The notes beneath the pieces are model-generated. The model was not told the origin of the DNA. It worked only from the letters and a program-made list of their open reading frames with translations, and made no database searches. This document shows, in pieces, positions 53,724-64,000 of a DNA stretch of 64,000 nucleotides. The DNA is taken from NCBI GenBank assembly GCA_038363925.1, contig JAQQWL010000003.1, positions 186,001-250,000 of the forward strand. The letters run 5' to 3'. How positions within the stretch are numbered: position 1 is the first letter of the stretch; every line of letters starts with the position of its first letter. The position numbers were made by a program, and so were the translations under genes. The stretch comes from Apiospora phragmitis. Its lineage: Eukaryota > Ascomycota > Sordariomycetes > Amphisphaeriales > Apiosporaceae.

Positions 53724-56550
53724 ATACGGCTACTCCAATGCGACGATACTGGCCGGTACAGCTTGACCGACGACTTCGTTACTAATAATGCGCCTCTTTA
53801 CGCGATCCTTTCCTACACGTAGGGCCTAAACGAGGTCGTCTATACGGATCTAGCGAACACACTAACTGCTTGGCAACACAAGGCTGGCTATAACAAGATT
53901 AAGTTTTATGCCGACCAAGCGGAGCAACACGGGTTACGATACTTCTAGGTCGATACCTGCTGTATCGATAAGTCTAACAATATCGAGCTACAGATTGCGA
54001 TCAACAGCATATTCCGGTGGTACCGCGATACGAAACGATATTACGTCTATCTTACCGACGTCTCTAACGCTGCCAATATTGATGCGCGGGATAACGTGGC
54101 GCCTTAAGAAGGGGCCTTCCGAAAAAGCAGATGGTTCACTCGTGGTTAGACACTCTAAGAGCTCCTCGCGCCGACGTCAGTGGACTTCTATTCTAAGGAA
54201 GGCGTGTATCTCGGCGATAAGCAATTTCTAAGACCTGCGATACGCGACATCACAAGTATTCCGGCGAGTGTACTCTGCGGTACTTCTTTATCCGACTTTC
54301 CCGTCTCAGAACGAGAAGCCTAGGTCCGCAACCGCCAAACTAAATACCCGGAAGACCTGGCGTATACGCTACTAGGGATATTCGATATTCATATATTACC
54401 GAACTATAGCGAAGGGAGGGAAAATGCTTAAAAACGGCTACGAAAAAAGATCTAGAAAGCCGTGAAAGGTGAGTTTATTCTTTTTAAACAGTAATGCTTA
54501 GAGAAGGCTAACTGAAAAAGGGACTCGAGCTAACGATTTCTCTATTACCTTCAGCCTATCGGATATTCCCGAAACGCAGCACTTCGTCGGAAGAGAAAGC
54601 GAACTAGCGGAGATGCGTACTAACCTAAACTTGGATAGAAGCCGTCGTGTCGTGGTTCTTTATAGTCTCGGGGGTATTGGCAAAACATAATTTGCCGTTA
54701 CGTACGCGAAGCGTTATCGAGACGAATATTCCGCTATATTCTGGTTTAATATTAAAAACGAAACCTCGATCCAATAAAGCTTCGTTAAAGTAGCGAGGTA
54801 AATAATGTAACAGTATCTTGACACTAATCTCTTAAGTATTATAAGTAAATAGCAGAGCCATAAGGAGATAATCGAAGCCGTCAAGGCCTGGCTAAGCCTA
54901 CCGAATAATACGAGGTGGCTTCTTATTTATAATAACCTTAATAATTCGAAATTGGCTAATAATACTGACGATATAAGAATTAATATCTATCGATTTCTTC
55001 CTATATCCTATCAAGGCTCGGTTATTATTATAACACGTTCGCCGCAAGTGGACCTTAAGTATATAATTCGAATAAGAAAGCTTGTTTTTATAGAAAATAG
55101 TTTAGAAATACTCTCGAATACTTTAGGCAGAAATAATTTATAATACGGTAAGAAGCTTGTCGCTAATTAAAGTATTACTAATAACTATTACAGACGTTGG
55201 TACTACAAGCCTCGTAATAAAGCTTGATGGGCTACCCCTCGCTCTTGCCACGGCTGGAGCTTACTTGAAGCGCGTCTCTATCGGCTTCGATCAGTACCTT
55301 CGCCTATATAGAGAATTATAGGCAAGACTTTATATAAGCACCCTAAACCTAGGGTCCTACTAAGACCGTATACTATGCTCTACGTAGCAGCTCTCGTATA
55401 ATTAATTACTGAAACAAAACCGACTCGTAGCCCACCTACTCCGATAGTAGGCATATTTTAATAACGAAGATATCTGGTTTAAACTCCTTTAGGCGGACGA
55501 AGAAAATGGTCCTGCCTAGACATACGAACTAAAAAATAAGTTGAGTTTTAATGCCGCTATAAGTACGTTACATAATTATAGACTAGTCGAGGTATATATC
55601 GGCACTCCGGGCCTAACCGAATTAAAGGGATATAGTATCCACTCCTATGTACACAATTAAACCATCCACATATTGAACCAAACCTGGGATATTAGCTTAG
55701 CTAGGCTCTCGATAAGCTACGTCGCCTCGCTAGTCCCATCAAGAAAAAAACCCCAATTTTAGCAACTTTAGAAACGGCTTCTATCACATACCATCAGATG
55801 CCACGCTACGATCAGAAATAGCGATCACGATATACCATAGGCTTTTCACAGTCTAGGCAACCTCTATAAAGCCCAGGGCAGGATAGACGAGGCCGAGACG
55901 ATGTACCAGCGGGCACTGCAAGGAAAGGAGAAGGCATAGGGTCTAGACTACACCTCTACACTCTCCACGGTCAATAACTTAGCCATCCTCTACAAAGCCT
56001 AGGGTAGGATAGACGAGGCCGAAACGATGTACCAACGGGCACTATAAGGATATGAGAAAGCTTTAGGTGCCGACGTATTCGTTCGATATAGGCCGGCACT
56101 CAATACTATATAAAACCTAGCATATCTTAGAGCCTATTAGGAGCAGCGAATCGCAGCTAGAGAACTCTATATAAAAGCTTACGGCGGACTCGAACTATTT
56201 CTTGGCCTATAAAATATCGCCGTTTAATACCTTTATAATACTATATCTTATTTAGAGAGATCGGATGGCAAGTCAAGCAATTACGCCTGTACTTTTAAGA
56301 CCTTAATATATTAATTTCTAGAAACAGATCCAGTCCTACCGCCTACGTATAATCAGAATAAGCAAGATAAGCATAAGTGGCGTCAGCTTAGCTTAAAACG
56401 ATTTATTACAAAGCTCCGAAAATAGCTATTAGGAAGCAACAAATAGAAATGTGTCGATTGCTAGCTGAAATTCTACGACCAAGCGAGCCTAGGGGGAGCT
56501 ATAACGAATATACTATAGATAAATAGTGAAAATAGGCGAGAACGAGAGAT
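53724..56550 (+). pseudogene. HET-NB-ARC-TPR (STAND/NLR-type) receptor pseudogene, near full length
   Basis: Start is ATA 53724 (mutated ATG), RLLQCDDTGRYSLTDDF. The HET domain follows: YAILSYT, stop, GLNEVVYTDL; HGLRYF, stop, VDTCCIDKSNNIELQ; INSIFRWYRDTKRYYVYL; SRWFTRG; ELLAPTSVDFYS; RQTKYPEDLAYTLLGIFDI. After a phase change near 54470-54550 comes the NB-ARC domain: HFVGRESELAEM, Walker A LGGIGKT, FWFNIKN, Walker B-like WLLIYNNLN, GSVIIITRSPQV. TPR units lie at 55847-56080 (HSLGNLYKAQGRIDEAETMY; NNLAILYKA ... MYQRAL). The tail is helical to about 56550. Such proteins sense non-self and trigger incompatibility-type cell death through the HET domain. More than thirty TAG/TAA at Gln/Trp sites make it dead. 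Confidence 0.85.
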
Positions 56551-56739
56551 CGGAGCGTTAGCTTAAAAGAGATGCGTTCCGGGGCTTAGGGGTGAAATTA
56601 ACGTATCCGCGGACTCTTGCTTATCGCGGGTTTTAAGCCAGCTTGATATAAGCCTTCATATAAGTGACGTCCTAGTTTAAATAGCCTCCTTCTAATCCCC
56701 TATTAACCTGGCATACTATATTATAAATTATCCCACCGA

Positions 56740-59120
56740 AGTCCTAGATCTAAGCCACACACCATAAATAGTTTATATATAATTTCGAAAGTAGTCAAGA
56801 TTATCCAGCTTAACGCCTTCTTTTACGTATATAAAATGCTCGTAAAAAATGAGTTTATCATACTCAAGGTCTCTCATCTCCTTAATATATACGCGTTCGA
56901 AATGATCGTTTATTACCGCTAGCCGACTATATTTAAAGGTTCGCTTTTAATACGAAAGGCGACCATCCTTAATACACCGTAGACATTGTGTTTTTAACAT
57001 AAGTAATAGGAAAATATAACGATCGAGAGGAGTTATATCGGTTATATTCGGCTGAACCTATACTCGCTTATATATACGAGTACGTCTAGGCGTCTCCCGC
57101 TTTTAACAGAGTCGGAACATAATATCGATAGCGTGAATATATAACTCTAGTATATCTTTAAAAGTGAGCACTTCCGGTTAAAAAAGGAACGCCTCAGCCA
57201 GCTCTACGCGTTCGGGGATTTGGAGGTCGATCTCTGGCTACCAGGCTTCCTCCAGTTCCACCAATTCTTCCTCACCTACGGCCTACCTCTCAATATCCCA
57301 CGTAGGCCTGTTATAAAAGAAGTATTGCCGGTACTGCTCCTTAACGTTACTTACGCGTTACGCTTGTTTCGTTCTAATACTCCTTAACAGGACTCGGATT
57401 TCCTCCTTATTTTCTTGTCCTTTATATCGATACCGGCCATCTTTAAGAATCTCTCCTCGTTACTTTAATACTTCAATCTCGGGATCCGGCGGCAAGGACT
57501 CCCAAACTTACTTAGGGACCATTTTTCTTCGAGCCCGTAAGTCACGCGTCATCCCGACATAAGTAAATAGGTTAATTAGAGCGTCTTCTATTAGCTCGTC
57601 CAGAAAAGCGTTCTATATATTAAATTCGATGTTCTCGTTAATATACGCACTATTGAACGTAGCCCATTTAAAATTATGGCGTAGCGCCTAATCCCGCATA
57701 ACGTCAGGGGCCTTTCCTACCTAATTTTAATATAAACAGTAAATAAACACTAAACTAGGACTTACTATTCATAACGTTAACATTACCTCTTCGGAAGGCC
57801 TTTAATATAATAGGTTCTTTATTCCTTATATTAAGACTTTATCGTTTTAGGTTATCACGAAGCTTGTAATACCGAACAACGTCATCTCCTACACAGAAAA
57901 CCGGCCGCTTTAGCCACTCTTTCTTCCATCGAAGGGCTGTGCACTTAACCGGGCCCGAGTTCTTAACTTGGAAGACCCGCCGGACAGTCGTTAAGCTTAG
58001 GGTATTAAAGGCGTCGTCGCAGAGGGCTAAGTAGATAATCACTATAATAAAATTAAATATTAATTTGCGCGTTATAATAAACCAGAAGATCGTGCTAAAT
58101 AAAACATCAGGTTTAATTCCGAAATTATCGCAATAACTGACACTCACGGCTTCGGGTTATTATCTATTCCCTTGTAGTGTATAAATTTCATAGCCATAAA
58201 GAACATGTCTTAGCCGGTCTCTAGGTGGCGTACCACCATAAGTCGAATATCTTCGTAGCATAACGCTTTCGGGCGACCACAATCAGTAGTCTCACGGGCC
58301 AAGATATTATCGAGCAGCTGAAACTCGTCTAGTGCATGGTTATTATCCTTATTCGAGCTAGTTAAGCATTTAAAAGCAAACAGATCTTCCCAAGATCCAT
58401 CCGATAGCTTAGGTGTCTCGTTATCTACGAGCTCACCAGGTCGTGCTCCTATGTATGCCAGAGCTTAGTATATACTAAAGAGATTGATACGTTAACGCTC
58501 ACTTGCGAAAACGCCGTCGTCATAGGCGATACTAAAAACTAAAAGAGCGAAAACACCGTTAGAATTCACGACTGGTTTACCATCAATATTTAGAGGACGG
58601 AGCTTAAAAAGAGGTACCAAGGTAGCGTTATACCACTACGAAACTATTAATAACTAGAAGTGCTTATTTATAACTTACATACCTTAAAAATCTCCTTATT
58701 ATTGTTCGTATTAATATGGCGGCTATTAACGCTTATATAGAGCTACTTGTACTAACGATAGTACTCCTAAGATATGCCCCATAACTTAATCCGGTAAGTC
58801 TCACACATGTAATAGAAAGTCTATTACGGCTGCTCGGTCAGCTTGTTCAAGGACGACCTTCTATAGCCCGTTCACGATATCGCGATAGAAGCTATCCCGT
58901 TAGTCAGCGCTATATAGCTAATTAGGGAAAGGGACGAGTCTTATATTTTCTATTTATATAAAATTCTTATTATATTAATCTTGGTTTTATTAGCCTATAC
59001 CGGCTTTAGAAAACGGACTTCTTACAGTTACTTCCGAAGTGCTGCATGCTGCGTCGCCGTTAAGGACTTCGGGCCTTTCGAAACTCGATTCTATTGTTTA
59101 CGGTGGATAAACTCATTTAC
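56740..59120 (-). pseudogene. DUF3435/FluG-type tyrosine recombinase-like pseudogene with C2H2 tail
   Basis: From about 59120 the minus strand reads MSLSTVNNRIEFRKARSP and YYMCETYRIKLWGIS. After an intron with GTATGTAAG donor (G near 58683) it reads TLVPLFKLRPLNIDGKPVV, IAYDDGVFASER, LALAYIGARPGELVDNE, KALCYEDIRLMVVRHLETG, FMAMKFIHYKGIDNNPKP, DDAFNTLSLTTVRRVFQVKN, GPVKCTALRWKKEWLKRPVF, YKLRDNLKR, FRRGNVN and LRHNFKWATFNSAYINENI. The tail has RPTWDIER, Glu-rich repeats and a QCLRCI...NDHFERVYIKEM zinc-finger-like end. R (GARPGE), R (RRG), H (RHNFK) and Tyr (FNSAYIN) match the catalytic layout of the DUF3435 recombinases, the family that includes Starship captains and Crypton-like elements. It is dead by TAG/TAA and convergent with the receptor pseudogene. 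Confidence 0.8.
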
Positions 59121-59559
59121 AAAACCTTGGTAAAGGCCTTATAAAACGGGTCGAGAACGAGTTAGCGCTATCTTTAAACGTAATAGTTTATTAATAAATT
59201 ATTAATTTAGGCTTAGTAGCCTGGAATACGTACTCCCGGCTCGTTCTTATAATTTAATTAGGGGAAAGCAAGTAATAAGAAGGGGATTAATCGAACTTAC
59301 TAATAAGGTAAGTAGGGTATAAATTAAGCGGCTACGCCTATCTAATTAGCCTAGACCTTATAAAATAGGGCTATATACTTAGTACACGGGAGCAACCACT
59401 AACCATTTATTACCTCGCTGTCATGCCATTATAAAATGGAATCCTACGCTTGCTAAATTAGGGCCCCAGAATAGCGCTTTCTCTTTTTAACGTGTAAACC
59501 GTGCCCGCTAAAAACAGATATGGAGCCTTCGTACCACGAATATAGTGTGACCAGATAAT
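59121..59559. other. Spacer, no supported gene
   Basis: TA-rich mutated DNA between the recombinase pseudogene and the LINE tail. Confidence 0.35.
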
Positions 59560-60145
59560 TAATCTGGCTTATATATACACACAATTTATTAATATCCGGG
59601 CGGCGAAGCCGAAAGGGTAACTAACTTATCGCTAATCTATAATACATTCTTAAATCGTTTCCTTATTATTTAACGCCTTGATATACTCCAGTTTCGGCTT
59701 ATATTACTCCTTTTCCGTCAGTACTTTCTTATACGGGGTATATTATTTAATATTTCTTAATAAGCCAGCTCGAATACCCTTCTTTAAATGTCCAGTATCC
59801 TATCCTCGGCAGTTAAAGCGGCCCCTACTATACGAGGCACGGGGTGGTTAGCGTTATATTAATAAGAAGACTAATATACGTCTAGTTAGCCTGTTGCTAT
59901 AGCAAACCGTATAGTTACTCGAATAGCATCTATATTAGGAGACCAAAACCTACTGTCTAGCGATGACATGTCGCCTAAGTAAAAGTATAAGTTACTCTTA
60001 TGGGTCTCTGTACATTATAGCACCTCTATTCGGTATGCTATCCAACCTCCGCATCGGAAGAGGAAGTGCTCTACTATCTCTCTTACTTGCCCGTATTCAC
60101 ACTGGTCCGTCGGTGATGCTTCAATCTTAAGAACGCCACTCTCTA
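59560..60145 (-). mobile_element. 5'-truncated Tad-type LINE 3' end, second family
   Basis: The minus strand from about 60130 reads DQCEYGQVREIVEHFLFRCG, WIAYRIEVL, stop, CTETHKSNLYFYLGDMSS, IRFAIATG-like end. This is the same C-terminal finger as at 37990-38290 but clearly diverged (EIVEHFLFRC with the Cys kept). The non-coding end contains ACTCCTTTTCCGT and CGGGCGGCGAAGCC (plus strand) and finishes in TGTGTATATATAAGCC on the minus strand near 59563. It joins an ankyrin-like frame without a stop, so it looks like a truncated insertion. Confidence 0.65.
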
Positions 60146-60460
60146 GGAGCAATTCAGCTTCCTAGAAGCGCCCTTGGCAAGCTAGGGCGAAGAGAAGGGA
60201 GGAAGTTCTAGGCATATGGTCTCGGTAATAGTAACGTTAATTAGGGTCTTCGCCCGATCGTAGTAACTCTAGAATCACTCTCCGCCTCGCGTGTCGCGTT
60301 CTGGCGTCTGTTGTTAGGGGGGCTGGTGGCGGGCAAAACGGCAGCCGTAAGGGCTCAGCCGATTCTGCCTTCTCCGCACACTCTAGCTTCCGTAACGGGG
60401 CCCCCAATAGAAACACGAGAATATCTATAACAAAAGAGATATTAAGACTAGCTTAACATA
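60146..60460 (-). pseudogene. Ankyrin-repeat-like gene fragment
   Basis: From about 60460 the minus strand reads IDILVFLLGAPLRKLECAEK, AESAEPLRLPFCPPPAPL, RRVILELLRSGEDPN, stop, RYYYRDHMPRTSSLLFALAC, QGRF, stop, EAELLLESGVLKIEA. The 'TxLLxALACxGRxxEAxLLLExG' pattern is like one ankyrin repeat. It is cut by the LINE tail. The assignment is tentative because only one to two repeats are visible. Confidence 0.4.
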
Positions 60461-61639
60461 AAATCGCGGCCAAAATAGATCGCAAACTAACTGAAGAACA
60501 GATAATGCTTCTCAATTCTACAGCTTTATTATGTTTCCGTATATTAAATCGGCCTCTAAATTGGGAAACGGGGATCTATCGAGCCCAGGTCTTTACTTAA
60601 TATCGTTTTCACGTTCCACCACCACCTTAATTTAATACACATCTTCCATTCTTCCATTCTTCTATTCTCATCTCCAGTATTCCTCATGCCACCACATACC
60701 CCTCGGCCTTATAAGTTTTATCGATCACACAATGTCGCATTATTAAAATCAACCTATATCCTTTTATTCATCTATATATCCGCCAATTAACCAAGCTAAT
60801 CAAGTGAGCCAGGAAAGCCCCAAACCTTAACACTCCAAGCCGTAACCGTTAAATACTTGTGAACGTTTCTAGGCGCAGCCGTCCTCCCGAGTCCTGTGCC
60901 AACTCCTCCACCACCATCAGCGGTAGCCGACAGCGCGTCGGAAACGTGAAGTTAGTATCATAGACGCACGCCAACCAAGTCCAAACGAAAGTGCCAGGCC
61001 CTAGATCCGGCTCTCTTATCTAGCAATCTTCGAGTTAATTGTCGACTCACACCACCTTGCTAGAGCTAAGTCTTTAAAAAGTACAGAACCAGTGATTATG
61101 AGGGGAAGCGCACAGGGTGACTTAAATCTTTTTACACTGCGCTAAGGAGCTGCCAAGGCACTTCGCGGAGATAAAAGCGTCGATTTAATATAGACTTATA
61201 ACAAAAATACATATACACATAAATATAACATACTCTTTTTCCTTTATTTCGAAAACTACGAAAGTATTAATTCGTATAAGTAAGGGGTGAAAAAGTGTAT
61301 TATTTAAATGCCTTAGCCTTCCACTCCTAAAGCCTAGTTACAGGCTAGGTCTTTATAAACCTAGTCAGAAGTGAACAGAGTGTTTATAAAAAAATATAAA
61401 TATATCTAGAGTCTAATAAACTTGCAGAGAAGCGAGGAGAGATATCTCCTAATAATTTGTTATAAAATATATTAATTTAAAGGCCGCGTTATGGTAAGGG
61501 TTAACGACCTACCTACCTAGAGAGTGCCGGCACTAATTCCATCTACCCTTCACGGTACGGATGCTATGTTTTTACTACTTAAATATATAGAAAACTGCTT
61601 ATAATTACTAGTATCGTAAAATAGTACCAGGCTCGCTAG
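60461..61639. other. No identified gene; lightly mutated patch 60840-61170
   Basis: In the patch a plus frame reads VQTKVPGPRSGSLI, STHTTLLELSL and RVT, stop, IFLHCAKELPRHFAEIKAS with TAG at likely Gln sites. The family is not recognised. The flanks are TA-rich. Confidence 0.3.
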
Positions 61640-62215
61640 CTTAGTATATATCCATCTAAAGTGGCAGTAAATCCCGCTATGGGGGTTGGCGAGCGAATAA
61701 AAGAGATATTACCGAGTGAGCTGTTTATTAGCATAAGGCCGGTTAACGTACTAATAATATTAACTACAGTACGGACTATTCTATTTAAGCTACTTATATA
61801 ATTAGCGCTTATAGCCCCGCGTAAACCAGTTATTGTTAAGGATGGGGCTGTATCTGGCTTAGTAGCAGATTTTATAACGGTAACCAACACGGTTTGTATC
61901 ACAGTCCTCGTGAGACGTTAAGTCTTGCTTAGTTCGCCGGTGTTAACTTTAGCTGACGGAGGATTCAAAGGACTCTTATTGCTTTGCTTAATGGCTGTGG
62001 TTATTTACTGTAACGAGCTTGCTATGTAGGAGCAGTAATCGAGCTCGAATACGAGAGAGTCAATGGCTATAACCGTTCCAATTTAGAGCTCAAATTTAAT
62101 AGTATCCCTAGGGGACACGTCCAGACTTAAAACACCCGCGAAGAGAGTTATTAAAATAGGGATGATTAATATCATTTTAATTAGGCCCCGAAGAACCTTT
62201 AGGTTAAGAGGTTAT
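61640..62215 (-). pseudogene. Unidentified protein remnant with N-terminal membrane helix
   Basis: From an ATG near 62215 (MRI, stop, PLNLKVLRGLIKMILIIPIL) a hydrophobic segment is followed by ITLFAGVLSLDVSPRDTIKF, IGTVIAIDSLVFELDYCSYI, TTAIKQSNKSPLNPPSAKVN and the open part 61902-61636 (SATKPDTAPSLTITGLRGAI, RIVRTVVNIISTLTGLMLIN). Few stops, all TAG/TAA. Not recognised; it could be a secreted or membrane protein. Confidence 0.35.
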
Positions 62216-63229
62216 ATACGCATTGGCGTCTCTTAAATATCTTTATAGCGGGCTGATTCTGGACGGTAGACACTTTTACTCGTTTATCCCGAGGACGTAC
62301 GGAATTAGACGCGTACCCCCCTTCTTTATTTAGCAGCCAAGCCTTTACCTCTACTAAGAGCTGAAACTACAGGATGATATGTATAAGGTTGTTAGGTAAC
62401 TAAGCAGAGTTTTAGGAAGCGAATTAAGAAATATAATCGACTAGGTTACTAAACCTTTTCTATATACAGTACTGTAGACCTATATGTTTCACGTTTTATA
62501 ATACTCCCGTTTTAGACGAAGCATATAATCTATTAACTCTCTTTATAGACCGGTTCTTAATTCTCTTAACCGCGATTGAAACAAATGTTTCTCTTTTCGG
62601 TCGGGGCTAAAAGAGCAGTTCCTGCCATTCTATATATGCTTCCATTCATGGACCTTGGTTATTATCGTTCAATCTATTTCTGCCTTACACTCCTTTCTTT
62701 ATCCGTCCGTATTATATAAAGCATTATACCCTATCAAGTCTGGCTAAATGCTACCCTTTCCTATTACGCCATTCATATTAATTTATTTATCATCGTAAGA
62801 TTTTCAAGATATTAATAAGCCTACTCAAACACTTATTAGCGTACTCACTTCTGCGCACTTCACTTTGCCTTTCTCCTTTAAACACACGAATAAACGGCTA
62901 CGAAAATTCTACCTATTTTACGAACTAGTTAGTTCTATAATTTTTATTTAAAGTTTTCCCGTTAACGGATACAGGAAAAGGGGTATCTATATAAGGAATT
63001 ATTATCCTTAGCAGTTACCCGCCGATATTATAACAAATATATACTATATATTCGCAAACTTTCAAGACGACGGGACAGTATAAGTAAGGTATATTTTAAC
63101 TTACTTTCTTTAATATGCTTCAGGTTCTCTTCCGATCCCTAGGCGGACACCTAAATAAACTTGTCCGATACTTGTAAGCTCATATGGTACCTGGCTGCCT
63201 TTTAAGGAATATACTGAGCCCCCTAAGCG
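62216..63229. other. A+T-rich spacer
   Basis: No gene. It may contain the damaged 5' exons of the chitinase gene; a clear N-terminus could not be read. Confidence 0.3.
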
Positions 63230-64000
63230 ACGCCGGCCTCTGGAAGCCATACCTACGGCTGCGTTAAACAGCTTTTTCTTTTTAAAAAGGCCCACCGAAA
63301 TACTAAAGTTAATTTATCTATTAAAAGGTGGACATATAGTCTGAACGGGCGGTTCGCCTCAGTTGTATTTATAGAGCCGAAGCGTATTCAGTTTACTAAA
63401 TCTTTGGTATTATTAATAAAAGATTGGGGCTTTAATAGGATTAATATTAACTAAGAATATCCTGCGAACGCTAGCGAGGCCGCAGACTTTTTAGCATTGC
63501 TGAAAGTAGTAAGAACCGAACTGGACGACTACGCCGCCCGGTCCGTGCCGGGATACCATTTCCGCTTAACAGCTACGATGCCGGCCGGTCTTAACAAGTA
63601 CTCCAAGCTGCCGCTGTTCGACATGGCTCAGATAATGGATACGTTCAACCTCATAGCTTATGATTACGCGGGCTCTTTCTCCCCGTTAAGTGCGCACCAG
63701 GTAAACCTTTATCCTAACTCAGGGAACCTGGGGTTTACCCCCTTCTCTACGGATGTAGCGATTACTAGTTACCTTGCTGCCGGCGTCCCAAGGTATAAGA
63801 TCATTCTGGGTATCCCTTTATTCGGACGCGCATTTGAAAACACTTCTAGAGTTGGGAAACCTTATTCCGGCATCGGTAAGGGGTCTTAGGAGGACGGAGT
63901 TTAAGATTATAAAGCCTTGCCCCGTTCTCACCTAGACGTATAAAAAGATGCCATCGCTAGGGCTACGTATATATACGACAATAACAGTTAGTAGCTAATA
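63230..64000 (+). pseudogene. GH18 chitinase pseudogene, truncated by the window edge
   Basis: One frame from about 63230: YGCVKQLFLFKKAHRNTKVN, LSIKRWTYSL (family SIGGW), LIKDWGFNRININ, stop, EYPANASEAADFLALL, ATMPAGLNKYSKLPLFDMAQ, FNLIAYDYAGSFSPLSAHQ, FSTDVAITSYLAAGVPRYKI, ILGIPLFGRAFENTS, YSGIGKGS, stop, EDGV, stop, DYKALPRS. GH18 enzymes cleave chitin via a D-x-x-D-x-D-x-E motif; here DGIDIDWE has become N-R-I-N-I-N-stop-E, all explained by G-to-A changes. SIGGW became SIKRW in the same way. 63497-63889 is free of stops. The C-terminus lies beyond 64000, and the N-terminus is not readable. Confidence 0.85.

Noticed and set aside
53908..54231. Plus-strand 107-codon frame starting MPTKRSNTG
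   Set aside because: Off-phase reading inside the HET domain; the HET motifs are in the other phase.
1..64000. tRNA genes and bacterial-type features (ribosome binding sites, operons, terminators)
   Set aside because: No tRNA cloverleaf with intact B box was seen by eye; introns and RIP show a fungal nuclear genome.

Overview
The window looks like a transposon-rich, repeat-induced-point-mutation (RIP) damaged compartment of a filamentous ascomycete genome. Almost every recognisable reading frame is broken by TAG/TAA codons sitting where the protein family expects Gln (CAG/CAA) or Trp (TGG). Start codons are changed ATG to ATA, and Gly/Asp codons are changed G to A. These are the C-to-T / G-to-A signatures of RIP. 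Spliceosomal introns of 60-63 nt with GTAAGT/GTATGT donors survive in several dead genes, which supports a fungal nuclear origin and DNA-level duplication. Identifications rest on motif recognition by eye; no database search was run.

Layout. 1-2600: remnants including a MADS-like gene fragment and the longest uninterrupted frame of the window (1861-2592). 2820-4760 and 21315-22945: two direct copies of a repeat carrying a MADS-like exon on the minus strand. 4760-8600: degenerate repeats and one long unidentified frame. 8710-10075: a purine-rich tract, a TATA motif and a 30/33-bp minisatellite. 10650-12060, 31625-33110 and partial copies elsewhere: a composite dispersed repeat. 12250-20555: dead copies of cellular genes (Ras-type GTPase, TCP11/Sok1, bZIP-like factor) plus membrane-protein and TPR fragments. 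23240-25330: a DUF7587-like and a chromodomain-like pseudogene. 26020-29570: a Tad-type LINE with ORF1 and ORF2, abutting an inverted LINE tail; a further LINE 3' end lies at 37650-38625.

39000-39480 is a small island without visible RIP damage and holds the best intact gene, a 60-residue secreted protein with four cysteines. After it come a 198-bp inverted-repeat element beside an Est1-like fragment (40242-40760), an MFS drug-transporter pseudogene (43445-45727), the C-terminal half of a HET-family protein (46985-47960), a candidate Kex2-processed repeat-peptide precursor (49653-49931), a putative secreted-protein remnant (50852-51503), a complete but dead HET-NB-ARC-TPR receptor gene (53724-56550), and convergent to it a DUF3435/FluG-type tyrosine recombinase pseudogene (56740-59120). 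The window ends with a LINE tail next to an ankyrin-like frame (59560-60460), an unidentified membrane frame, and a GH18 chitinase pseudogene that runs off the edge.

Functionally this is a graveyard, not an operating pathway. Selfish elements (two LINE fragments, a MITE, a possible Starship/Crypton-type recombinase) are mixed with inactivated duplicates of signalling, transport, self/non-self recognition and cell-wall genes. A few short unmutated islands could still be expressed.
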